This document shows, one piece after another, positions 44,495 to 52,036 of a DNA stretch of 64,000 nt (the stretch's first letter is position 1; every line of letters starts with the position of its first letter). The stretch is from assembly GCA_020852865.1 (NCBI GenBank), contig JADYZZ010000054.1, forward strand, positions 190,063-254,062, read 5' to 3'. The position numbers and the translations under genes were made by a program. Below the pieces are notes generated by a model, which was not told the DNA's origin, did no database searches, and was given only the letters and a program-made list of their open reading frames with translations. The DNA is from Rubrivivax sp. (GTDB lineage: Bacteria; Pseudomonadota; Gammaproteobacteria; Burkholderiales; Burkholderiaceae_C).

Positions 44495-45043
44495 TCAAGC
44501 AGCGGGTGGCGCCGGCAGCGCCTGCGCGAACGCGCGGCCGAAGGCCTCGACACGCGACCAGTCGGTGAACTCCACCACCGCACGCGGGTCGGTCGGACCC
44601 TTGGTCATCCACATGATGAAGCGGATCATCGTGCGGTCGAGGATACCCAGGCTGGGATAGTCGATGCGGCCGGCGAACACCTCCAGCCGGCGCGGCTTCC
44701 AGTCGATCGTGCGCAGGAACTTCTGCAGGTACGGATTGCCCTCGGGCCGGTCCTTGCCCGGCTTGCGCGCCACCACGTTCACCGAAAACAGCGCGTTGGG
44801 CCGCGCCTCGAGCGCCTGCCGGTGGCGTGCGACGAACGCCGCCACCTCGGGCTTGTGCTTGCCGTAGCGGATGCTGGCGCCGAGGACGACGGCATCGGCC
44901 GCCTCGAGCGCGGCGGCGTCGGTCTGGGCGATCGGCCGCACCTGCACGCGGTGGCCCTGCGCCTCGATCACCTGGCGCAGCCGCTCGCAGATCTGGCGCG
45001 TGTGGCCGTCGGTGGTGGAGTAGGCAATGAGCAGCGCGGCCAT
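44495..45043 (-). CDS. hemG: Menaquinone-dependent protoporphyrinogen IX oxidase HemG
   Basis: Flavodoxin-like enzyme oxidising protoporphyrinogen IX to protoporphyrin IX in haem synthesis, with electrons passed to menaquinone or ubiquinone. 182 residues (E. coli HemG 181). FMN phosphate loop YSTTDGHTRQI; the family blocks VVLGASIRYGKHKPEV, SVNVVARKPGKDRPEGN and MIRFIMWMTKGPTDPRAVVEFTDW closely follow E. coli. Last gene of the minus-strand electron-transfer run, 25 bp after the FeS oxidoreductase gene. Most Betaproteobacteria are thought to rely on other protoporphyrinogen oxidases. Confidence 0.92.
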   Translation of the reverse strand: MAALLIAYSTTDGHTRQICERLRQVIEAQGHRVQVRPIAQTDAAALEAADAVVLGASIRYGKHKPEVAAFVARHRQALEARPNALFSVNVVARKPGKDRPEGNPYLQKFLRTIDWKPRRLEVFAGRIDYPSLGILDRTMIRFIMWMTKGPTDPRAVVEFTDWSRVEAFGRAFAQALPAPPAA

Positions 45044-45068
45044 GGTGTGTCCTCGGCGATGGGCGTCT

Positions 45069-47108
45069 TCACGGGTTCGTGGATCGCGTCGGCGCCGCCA
45101 GCGCCTCGGCCACGAGCTCGGCGATATCCTTGGCGACGACCTCGCCCGCGCGGTCCAGGCTCTTCAGGCCGTCGTCGATCATCAGTGCGCAATAGGGGCA
45201 GGCGGTGGCGATCACCCGAGGCGAGCGCGCCAGTGCCTGCTCGGTGCGCAGCACGTTGATGCGCGTGCCGATCGACTCCTCCAGCCACATGCGGCCGCCG
45301 CCGGCGCCGCAGCACATCGCCTTCGCGCCGTGCAGTTCGGCCTCGAGCGGCGCGTCCTTGGCGAGGGCGCGCAGCACGGCGCGCGGCGCGGCGTATTCCT
45401 CGTTGTGCCGGCCGAGGTAGCAGGGGTCGTGGAAGAGCACGCGCTCGAGCAGGGGCGCAGGCGCGAGCCGCCCCTCGCGCAGCCAGCGCGCGATGGCCTG
45501 GCTGTGGTGCTCCACCTGCCAGCGGCCGCCGAAGGCCGGGTACTCGTTCGCGAGCGTGTTGAAGGCGTGCGGGTCGCAAGTCACGATGCGCGTGACGCCC
45601 AGGCCGTCGAGCGTCGCCGTTAGCGTGCCGGCGAGCGTCTGGAACAGCATCTCGTTGCCGGCGCGGCGTGCGCATTCGCCGGTGCTGCCCTCGGCCTCGC
45701 CGAGGATGGCGAAGCGCACGCCCGCGGCGCGCATCACGGCGACGAAGGCACGCGCGATCTTCTGGCCGCGCGGATCGAAGCTCGCCGCCGAGCCGACGTA
45801 GAAGAGGACGTCGAAGTCGGCGGCCTGCGCGGCGTCGCTCCAGCGCGGCACGTCCAGATCCCGGGCCCAGTCGGCGCGCGTCTGCGCCGGCAGGCCCCAG
45901 GGGTTGCCCTGCGACTCCCAGGCCTCGAACACCGGCTTGAACTCGTGCGGGAACTCGCCCTCCATCAGCACGCGGTGCTGGCGCAGGCGGAAGAACTTGG
46001 GCAGATGCTCGAGCTCGATCGGGCAGGCCGCCTCGCAGTATCCGCAGGTGGTGCAGGCCCAGAGCGCGTCTTCGGAGATCACGCCGCCCACCAGCGAAGG
46101 CAGCGGATCCTCGGCAGCGGCCCCGGGCGGCGGCGCCAGCAGCGTCGCGCGCTGCTCGAGCAGGTGGTGCTTGACGGCGTCGTGCACCCATTTCAGCGCC
46201 AGCGGCTTGCCGGTGAGGAAGGTCGGGCAGGCGTCCTTGCAGCGGCCGCATTCGGTGCAGGTGAAGGCGTCGAAGCCGTCCTTCCAGGTGAGGTCGCGCG
46301 CCGTGCGCGCGCCGACCTTCAGCGTGGCCGGATCGGCATCGTCCGCCATCAGCGCCTCGAGATCGACCGTCGGCACCTGGTTGGCCGGACCACCGCGGTG
46401 CAGGTACAGCGCCGGCAGCGCGGTGGCGATGTGGAAATGCTCACCCGTGGGCAGGATGACGAGGAAGGCGAACACCGTCGCCAGCTGCAGCCAGTAGGCG
46501 GCCTGGTAGCCGGCCTGCAGCGCCGCCGGCGAGGCACCGGCGAACCAGCCCGACAGGGCACGCCCGGCGAAGGCGAAGTCGCGCTCGTGCGCGATGCCCG
46601 GCACGGTGTCGGCGAAGAGCGCGAAGCGAAAGCCGTCGTACGCCAGATCGGTGAGCATGATCACCGTGATCAGCGACAGCACGAGCAGCGCCTCGCGGTT
46701 GGGTTCGAGGCGCCGCGGCCTGAGCACGTAACGGCGGTGAAGGGCGTACGCCAGGGCGGCCAGCACGGCGAGCTCGACCGCGTCCTTGGCGGCGGCGAAC
46801 AGGCCGCCGGCCAGCCCGGGGTAGACGAAGGGCTCGTGGTAGCCGATCGCGATGAGCTGCAGCTTGCGCGCCAGCAGCGTCATGAAGCCGAGGAAGATCA
46901 CCGCGTGCATGACGCCGGCCTTGGGCTCGCGCGCGATCATGCGCTGCTGCAGCAGGCCGTTGACGAGCACGGCGCGCAGCCGCTCGCCGGGGCGGCGCCA
47001 GCGCGGCTCGGGCTGCAGCGCGGCGACGAGGGCGAGCTTGCGCCAGGCCAGCCAGGCGAAGCCGCCGAAGCCGGCCAGCATCAGCAGCGTGATCCCGATC
47101 GGACTCAC
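45069..47108 (-). CDS. Membrane-bound FeS oxidoreductase with CCG domains (EtfD/HdrD-like)
   Basis: 679 residues. N-terminal membrane domain of about six helices resembling a nitrate reductase gamma/HdrE-type cytochrome b. Two [4Fe-4S] motifs follow, CTECGRCKDACP and CTTCGYCEAACP, then two cysteine-rich CCG-type segments (HDPCYLGRHNEEY and KAMCCGAGGGRMW). This architecture is known from electron-transfer-flavoprotein:menaquinone reductases and related heterodisulfide-reductase-like proteins. Donor unknown here because no etfAB is in the window. Same strand as the cytochrome genes, 132 bp after the monohaem cytochrome. Confidence 0.82.
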   Translation of the reverse strand: MSPIGITLLMLAGFGGFAWLAWRKLALVAALQPEPRWRRPGERLRAVLVNGLLQQRMIAREPKAGVMHAVIFLGFMTLLARKLQLIAIGYHEPFVYPGLAGGLFAAAKDAVELAVLAALAYALHRRYVLRPRRLEPNREALLVLSLITVIMLTDLAYDGFRFALFADTVPGIAHERDFAFAGRALSGWFAGASPAALQAGYQAAYWLQLATVFAFLVILPTGEHFHIATALPALYLHRGGPANQVPTVDLEALMADDADPATLKVGARTARDLTWKDGFDAFTCTECGRCKDACPTFLTGKPLALKWVHDAVKHHLLEQRATLLAPPPGAAAEDPLPSLVGGVISEDALWACTTCGYCEAACPIELEHLPKFFRLRQHRVLMEGEFPHEFKPVFEAWESQGNPWGLPAQTRADWARDLDVPRWSDAAQAADFDVLFYVGSAASFDPRGQKIARAFVAVMRAAGVRFAILGEAEGSTGECARRAGNEMLFQTLAGTLTATLDGLGVTRIVTCDPHAFNTLANEYPAFGGRWQVEHHSQAIARWLREGRLAPAPLLERVLFHDPCYLGRHNEEYAAPRAVLRALAKDAPLEAELHGAKAMCCGAGGGRMWLEESIGTRINVLRTEQALARSPRVIATACPYCALMIDDGLKSLDRAGEVVAKDIAELVAEALAAPTRSTNP

Positions 47109-47240
47109 CGGACGCCCCTGTGCACCGCGTGCTGCCGGAGGCGCGCCGGCCGGCGGCCGGTTGCGCCCGCGACGCAGCGCGCGGCGCCGGGGGGGCCGCA
47201 GGCGCGGCGCGCGGCCCCGGGCTTCAAGCCGTTGCCATGC

Positions 47241-47525
47241 CTACTGCGTCAGCATCCACTTGATGACCGCCTTGGTGTCCTCGGGCTTGGCCTTGAACTC
47301 CGGGTGATCGCCGCTCGGGTCGATCGTCGCCTTGAGCGCCGCGGCCTCGGCGTCGGGCTTGCCCTTGTACTTGGCGGCGATCGTCTTCCACGACGGGCCT
47401 TTCTTCTTCTTGTCCATCTCGTGGCACTTGCCGCAGTTGGCCTGCGCGAGGTCGGCATTGGCCGAGGCGACGCCGGCGGCAAACACGCCGGCGGCCAGCA
47501 GGACGCAGAGCCAGAACGATTTCAT
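47241..47525 (-). CDS. Small periplasmic monohaem cytochrome c (class I-like, no obvious axial Met)
   Basis: 94 residues. Signal peptide (LLAAGVFAAGVASA), one haem motif in ANCGKCHEMDKKKKGPSWK, then the KYKGK helix and C-terminal helix (AVIKWMLTQ). Class I cytochromes normally have a Met ligand in a MP-type loop before the last helix. Here that region reads SGDHPEFKAKPED, with a histidine instead. A paralogue lies at 51409-51693. Probably a soluble shuttle between inner-membrane and outer-membrane cytochromes. Confidence 0.88.
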   Translation of the reverse strand: MKSFWLCVLLAAGVFAAGVASANADLAQANCGKCHEMDKKKKGPSWKTIAAKYKGKPDAEAAALKATIDPSGDHPEFKAKPEDTKAVIKWMLTQ

Positions 47526-47581
47526 GATGGGACGCTCCTCTGGGTTGAAGGGGGGACGGGAAAGCACGGACTCGTGCCCGC

Positions 47582-48985
47582 TCAGGGTCTGAGCTGCTTG
47601 AGGATTTCGGGGTCGGCCTCGTCCTCGGCGAGCACGGTGTGGCAGGTCTTGCAGTTGCGGCCGATCTTGTTGCCCTCGGCGGTGCTGTGCTTCTTGTCGT
47701 GGCAGCGGTAGCAGCCCGGCGCCTCGTCGCTGTGGCCGAGGTTGTTGAGGTAGGTGCCCCAGGTGACCTTCATCGCCGGGAACACGTTCCACGCGTAGAT
47801 GTCGCCCAGCGCCTTGGCGGCGGCCGCCACCGCGCCCGCCTTGCCCGCGGCGACGTCGGCGTAGCGGGCCTGGTAGAAGGCCTCGATCTCCTTGGCGATG
47901 CCGGCGCGCGCCGCTTCGTGCGAGCCGTAGGCCGTCTGCAGCACGCGCACCGCCTCGCGTTTGACGAAGGGCAGCGTCTTGTCGATGCGGCCGTCGGCCA
48001 GCGCCGCGTCGACCTCGACGGCGGGCATCTTGTAGGTGTGCGAGGGCCGGTTGTGGCAGTCGACGCAGTCCATCTGCCGCCACTCGGTGGCGCCGTCGGG
48101 CTTGTCGCCGGTCTTGTAGAGGCGCACCTTGCCGTCCGGCGCGGTGTACTCGACGTCGTAGATCTTCTGGCGGCTCGGGTCGCTCTGGTAGCGGATCTTC
48201 ACGCCCGGGTCGACGTGCCAGTGGATGCCGGTGGAAGCGCCGCCCTGCCGGCCGCCGACCTTCATCAGCATCACGGTCTGCGTGGGCGAGTTGGCCTCGT
48301 CGTCGCCGAACTTGGTCCTGACCTGGAGCTTCTCGCCGACATGCCGCGTCGGCCAGTGGCATTGCTCGCAGGTCTCGCGGGCCGGGCGCAGGTTGTGCAC
48401 GGGCTGCGGGATCGGCGTCGGGTACAGGTTGAACGCCACGGCGATGAGCTGCCACGAGCCCGAGATCTTGGACTTGACGAACCAGTCGGCGCCGGCGCCG
48501 ATGTGGCAGTCGGCGCAGGTCAGGCGGCTGTGCGGCGAGCGCTGGAACGCGGTGTACTCGGGCTGCATCACGGTGTGGCAGACGGTGCCGCAGAAGGCCA
48601 CCGTCTCCATCTCGTGCACGCCGCGGTAGGTGGCCGCGGCCAGCACGACGGCGGCGACGATGCCGATCACGACGCTCGCCAGCACGATGCCGCGCGTGCG
48701 CTCGTTGTTGAGGTCGATCACCGGCAGCCGCGGCGGCGCGCCGGCGCCGGAGCGCGCCTCGGCACGCCGGCGCAGCAGCGCGCCGATCGGGATCAGCACC
48801 AGGCCGGCGGCGAGCAGCATCGGCAGCACCATGTAGGTGAGGATGCCCAGGTACGGCCCGCCCTGGAAGCCCGACAGCTCGATCGCCACCAGCATCACCA
48901 TCAGCACGAAGGCGAGCAGCGCGATCGTGGCGCCCACCAGGCTCAGCCAGTGGCGGGTCACGACACCGAAGAAGTTGCGCATCAT
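47582..48985 (-). CDS. NapC/NirT-family inner-membrane multihaem cytochrome, ImcH-like
   Basis: Predicted quinol oxidase feeding periplasmic cytochromes. 467 residues: two N-terminal helices, a basic cytoplasmic loop, a third helix, then the periplasmic haem domain. Haem motifs: CGTVCH (an unusual CX3CH), CADCH, CEQCH, CVDCH, CYRCH and CKTCH, six in all. Blocks such as FCGTVCHTVMQPEYTAF, DWFVKSKISGSWQ and PQPVHNLRPARETCEQCHWP fit the large NapC/NirT branch that includes Geobacter ImcH rather than tetrahaem CymA. 49 bp downstream of the CbcL-like gene. Confidence 0.85.
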   Translation of the reverse strand: MMRNFFGVVTRHWLSLVGATIALLAFVLMVMLVAIELSGFQGGPYLGILTYMVLPMLLAAGLVLIPIGALLRRRAEARSGAGAPPRLPVIDLNNERTRGIVLASVVIGIVAAVVLAAATYRGVHEMETVAFCGTVCHTVMQPEYTAFQRSPHSRLTCADCHIGAGADWFVKSKISGSWQLIAVAFNLYPTPIPQPVHNLRPARETCEQCHWPTRHVGEKLQVRTKFGDDEANSPTQTVMLMKVGGRQGGASTGIHWHVDPGVKIRYQSDPSRQKIYDVEYTAPDGKVRLYKTGDKPDGATEWRQMDCVDCHNRPSHTYKMPAVEVDAALADGRIDKTLPFVKREAVRVLQTAYGSHEAARAGIAKEIEAFYQARYADVAAGKAGAVAAAAKALGDIYAWNVFPAMKVTWGTYLNNLGHSDEAPGCYRCHDKKHSTAEGNKIGRNCKTCHTVLAEDEADPEILKQLRP

Positions 48986-49034
48986 GCGACGGGCTCCTGT
49001 GGTGGCCGCGTCCGCGCTGCGGACGCGGCGAGGG

Positions 49035-51149
49035 TCAGTGCATCAGCGAGGCGGCCAGGCCCCAGAAGATGAACACGGCGAGCACCACGCCGATGGCCAC
49101 CGCGGCGAAGCCGAAGATGTAGGCGAAGCGCAGCTCGCCCGCCGTGGGCGCAGGCGCCATGATCTGCTCGAGCCTGCCCTCGGCCGTCAGGCGCTCGAAC
49201 TCGAGCGGGCGGTCGTGCTTGAAGGTCTCGAGCGGCATGCGGCCGGTGAACACCACGGTGTCCATCGGGAAGGATTCGGGCCGCAGGTGCGTGTGGAAGA
49301 AGTGGAACAGGAAGATGAAGCCGGTGGCCAGCAACGCCTCGTCGCTGTGGATCACGTAGGCGGCGTTGAGCGCCCAGCCCGGCAGCACGGTGGTGGCCGC
49401 GGTCGGGAACCACAGCACCAGGCCCGAGATGCCGATGATCGCCACGCCCCAGAAGACCGCCAGGTAGTCGAACTTCTCCCAGTAGGTGAAGCGGTCGAAC
49501 TTGGGCCGCGGGCCCAGGTACAGGAAATACCTGAACATCGCGACGAGCTCGCGCACGTCGCGCGGCTGCGGCACCATCGAGCGCGGACCCCAGAAGAAGC
49601 CGCGCTCCTTCTTCACGACGACGTCGGTGAACAGCATCCCCAGGTGCCAGGCGAAATAGCCGAAGGTCACCACGGCGGCGAAGCGGTGCAGCCAGCCCGC
49701 CACCTGCTGGCCGCCGAGCAGGTCGACGAGTCCGGGCGCCCAGGGCGCCGAGGCAAACTTCAGCGGCAAGCCGGTGGCGGCCAGCAGCAAGAAGCTGGTG
49801 ACGATCGTGATGTGCACGCCGATCTGCATGCCGCCGAAGCGCCGCACATGCGGCCCGCTGCGGTCGTGCAGGGCCGGGAACTCGCCGCGCAGGCGCCCGA
49901 CGAACGCCCGCTGCAGCCACAGCAGCCCGTGCAGGCCGAAGAAGCCGAACACGCCGAGCAGCAGCGCCGTCATGCCGACCCAGATCCAGTGCACCCAGGG
50001 GTTGCGCGAGGGATCGGCCGGATTGGCGTGCGGGTCGAAGCTCAGGAACGATGCGTTGACGTTGGCGTGGCAGGCGCCGCAGGTCTTGGCCAGGTTGGCG
50101 GGGTTGACGCTCGACTTCGGGTTCGACTTGGGCAGGTTGGCGTGCGGCGTGTGGCAGTCGGCACAGACCGCGGCCTGGGCGTTCTTCAGCGCGCTCGCCT
50201 TGCCGTGGAAGCTGTCGCGGAACGACGCCACCACGTCGTCGTGGCAGTTGCCGCAGCGGCCGGCCACCTCGTGGCGCACGGTGGCCGTGTCGGGCCGCTT
50301 GATGGCATGCGGCTCGTGGCAGCTCGAGCACACCGGCCCGTCCTTGCCGGCCGCGAGCAGCGCGCCGTGTGCGCTCGACGTCCACTCGGCCAGGATGGTC
50401 TTGTGGCAGGCGCCGCAGGTCTGGGGGATGTGGGCGTGGTTCGTCGTCGCCTGCGGGTCGTCCTTGGCGTGCACGTCGTGCTTGCCGTGGCAGCTCGAGC
50501 ACGAAGGCGAGCCCTCGACCAGGCCCGATTTGAGCAGCCCGCGCGCGTGCTCGCTCTTCTCGTAGTTGGCCAGCACGTCCTCGTGGCACGCGCCGCAGGT
50601 CTTGATCTGGTTCACCGGCGACAGCGGTGAGCGCGCATCGCCGCTCTTGAACACCGTGTGCAGGCTGCCGTGGCAGCCGGCGCAGTCCTTGATGGCGCGC
50701 TCGCCCTTGGCGCGCCGGCCGTGGATGCTGCCGGCCACGGCCTTGAATTCGTCCTCGTGGCAATCCTGGCAGACCTGCGGCTTGACGGCGCCGAGCGCGA
50801 ACTTCGGGTGCTTGACGCCGAGCGCCGCGTCGTGGCATTCGGCGCAGTCGAGCTTGCGGTGCGCCGAGCGGCCGTACTCGTCGGCCAGCACCGCCATCGA
50901 CTTGCCGTCGTCGCTCTTCAGATCCTTGTCGTCGTGGCACTCGAGGCAGCGCGCCCGCGTGTCGGGCTTGGCCTCGACCTTGGCTTCGCTCCGGACCTCG
51001 ACCTTGGACGCGGTGGCGGCATGGGCCGGCAGCGCGAGCGCGCAGGCGAGCACCAGCCCGAGCATCAGGCCGAAGGCCTTGCCGACACCGGCCAGGTGCG
51101 AGCCCGCACGCCGCTTGTGGGCAGGGCAGCTTGAATCGCCAGGGCGCAT
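49035..51149 (-). CDS. CbcL-like fusion of a multihaem cytochrome c with a cytochrome b membrane domain
   Basis: 704 residues. Signal region (LVLACALALPAHA), then eleven CXXCH motifs (CLECH, CAECH, CQDCH, CAGCH, CGACH, CSSCH, CGACH, CSSCH, CGNCH, CADCH, CGACH) to about residue 365. A cytochrome b561/HydB-type domain with several helices and paired histidines follows (MQIGVHITIVTSF, WLHRFAAVV, AWHLGMLF, LFHFFHTHL). Geobacter CbcL has the same order of domains with nine c haems and is a low-potential menaquinol oxidase for metal reduction. Function here is by analogy. An FNR-like box lies about 100 bp upstream. Confidence 0.87.
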   Translation of the reverse strand: MRPGDSSCPAHKRRAGSHLAGVGKAFGLMLGLVLACALALPAHAATASKVEVRSEAKVEAKPDTRARCLECHDDKDLKSDDGKSMAVLADEYGRSAHRKLDCAECHDAALGVKHPKFALGAVKPQVCQDCHEDEFKAVAGSIHGRRAKGERAIKDCAGCHGSLHTVFKSGDARSPLSPVNQIKTCGACHEDVLANYEKSEHARGLLKSGLVEGSPSCSSCHGKHDVHAKDDPQATTNHAHIPQTCGACHKTILAEWTSSAHGALLAAGKDGPVCSSCHEPHAIKRPDTATVRHEVAGRCGNCHDDVVASFRDSFHGKASALKNAQAAVCADCHTPHANLPKSNPKSSVNPANLAKTCGACHANVNASFLSFDPHANPADPSRNPWVHWIWVGMTALLLGVFGFFGLHGLLWLQRAFVGRLRGEFPALHDRSGPHVRRFGGMQIGVHITIVTSFLLLAATGLPLKFASAPWAPGLVDLLGGQQVAGWLHRFAAVVTFGYFAWHLGMLFTDVVVKKERGFFWGPRSMVPQPRDVRELVAMFRYFLYLGPRPKFDRFTYWEKFDYLAVFWGVAIIGISGLVLWFPTAATTVLPGWALNAAYVIHSDEALLATGFIFLFHFFHTHLRPESFPMDTVVFTGRMPLETFKHDRPLEFERLTAEGRLEQIMAPAPTAGELRFAYIFGFAAVAIGVVLAVFIFWGLAASLMH

Positions 51150-51249
51150 GATCAGGGCCTTCCGCGAACCGGGGCCCGCGGCGCGGGACCGCGCCCGACC
51201 TCCAGCCTCCAGACCCCGGCGAATTTAGCGGCCTAGGCAGCGCACGCAG

Positions 51250-51263
51250 TTGATATCGGACAA
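51250..51263. promoter_or_regulatory. Candidate FNR-type box upstream of the cbcL-like operon
   Basis: TTGAT-ATCG-GACAA: the first half-site is perfect and the second matches 3 of 5 (8/10 overall). Centred about 107 bp before the cbcL-like ATG on the minus strand. Confidence 0.4.
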
Positions 51264-51328
51264 CGTGGCGCCGCACGCCAGGCGGCCCGCACGGAGCAGA
51301 GAGCAGGCGGCGGGCCGGCCCGGAAGTT

Positions 51329-51386
51329 CAGAAGGCCGGCGCTGGCCGGCCCGGGTAATGCAGAAGGCCGGCGCTGGCCGGCCTTC
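51329..51386. terminator. Repeated hairpin downstream of the second monohaem cytochrome
   Basis: A 23-bp sequence beginning CAGAAGGCCGGCGCTGG occurs twice (51329 and 51361). The second copy forms a perfect 10-bp stem (GAAGGCCGGC / GCCGGCCTTC, loop GCTG, 51363-51386) and the first a shorter one. They follow the stop of the minus-strand cytochrome gene and probably terminate it before the cbcL-like promoter. Confidence 0.6.
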
Positions 51387-51408
51387 GTGCGCCGAGGATC
51401 ACCGCGCG

Positions 51409-51693
51409 CTACAGCGTCAGGATCCACTTGATGACGGTCTTGATGTCGTCGTCCTTGGCCTTGATCTCGGGATGGTCGCCGTCCTTGTCCTTGACCAGCT
51501 TGAACATCTCGGCCTCGGCGTTGGCCTTGCCCTTCCACTTCGCGGCCGTCGTCTTGTACGACGGGCCCTTCTTCTTCTTGTCCATCTCGTGGCACTTGCC
51601 GCAGTTGGCTTCGGCCAGCTGCGGGTTGGCATGGGCAACGCCGGCGAACAGCACGCTCGCGGTGACGGCGGAGGCGATCAGCACGGTCCTCAT
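51409..51693 (-). CDS. Small periplasmic monohaem cytochrome c, paralogue
   Basis: 94 residues, clearly a duplicate of the product at 47241-47525. Signal peptide (ASAVTASVLFAGVAHA), ANCGKCHEMDKKKKGPSYK with the haem site, and C-terminal KTVIKWILTL. The region where a Met ligand would lie reads KDGDHPEIKAKDDD, with no methionine at all after the haem segment, so His of GDHPE is the likely sixth ligand. It has its own hairpins and may be transcribed alone. Confidence 0.88.
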   Translation of the reverse strand: MRTVLIASAVTASVLFAGVAHANPQLAEANCGKCHEMDKKKKGPSYKTTAAKWKGKANAEAEMFKLVKDKDGDHPEIKAKDDDIKTVIKWILTL

Positions 51694-51727
51694 GGGCTCT
51701 CCAGTGGTTGGGCGGGGTTAAGCGGGT

Positions 51728-51764
51728 GCGGCGCCGGCGGCGCCGCATGCCACGCGCGGCATGC
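51728..51764. terminator. Two abutting hairpins downstream of the rubredoxin gene
   Basis: GCGGCGCC-GGC-GGCGCCGC (51728-51746) is followed by GCATGCC-ACGCGC-GGCATGC (51745-51764). They sit 54-90 bp after the rubredoxin stop on the minus strand and just upstream of the cytochrome gene. Confidence 0.5.
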
Positions 51765-51817
51765 TACGCGCGTCGCGTGCGGCGCACGCCGCAGGGCGCG
51801 CCGGCGCGGTACGCCGG

Positions 51818-52036
51818 CTACGCGTCGGGCACGATCATGAACTGGTCCTTGGTGGCCGAGCAGTTGGGGCAGCTCCAGTGCCGCGGCAAGGCGTCGAACG
51901 GCGTGCCGGCGGGAATCTGCCAGTGCGCGTCGCCTTCGGCCGGGTCGTAGACGTACCAGCAGATCTTGCACTCGAGCCGCGTGCCCGGCCCGATGGCGCA
52001 GGCGCTGCCGAAGCCCTGGTGGCGCAGCTCGGTCAC
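51818..52036 (-). CDS. Rubredoxin (HupI/HoxR-like)
   Basis: 72 residues. Two CxxC iron-binding knuckles: LECKICWYVYDPAEGD and HWSCPNCSATKDQF, which hold a single Fe with four Cys. An N-terminal extension of about 18 residues (TELRHQGFGSACAIGPGTR) and its 4-bp GTGA overlap with hupH place it with the hydrogenase-linked rubredoxins encoded in hup/hox operons, rather than alkane-hydroxylase partners. Confidence 0.88.
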   Translation of the reverse strand: MTELRHQGFGSACAIGPGTRLECKICWYVYDPAEGDAHWQIPAGTPFDALPRHWSCPNCSATKDQFMIVPDA

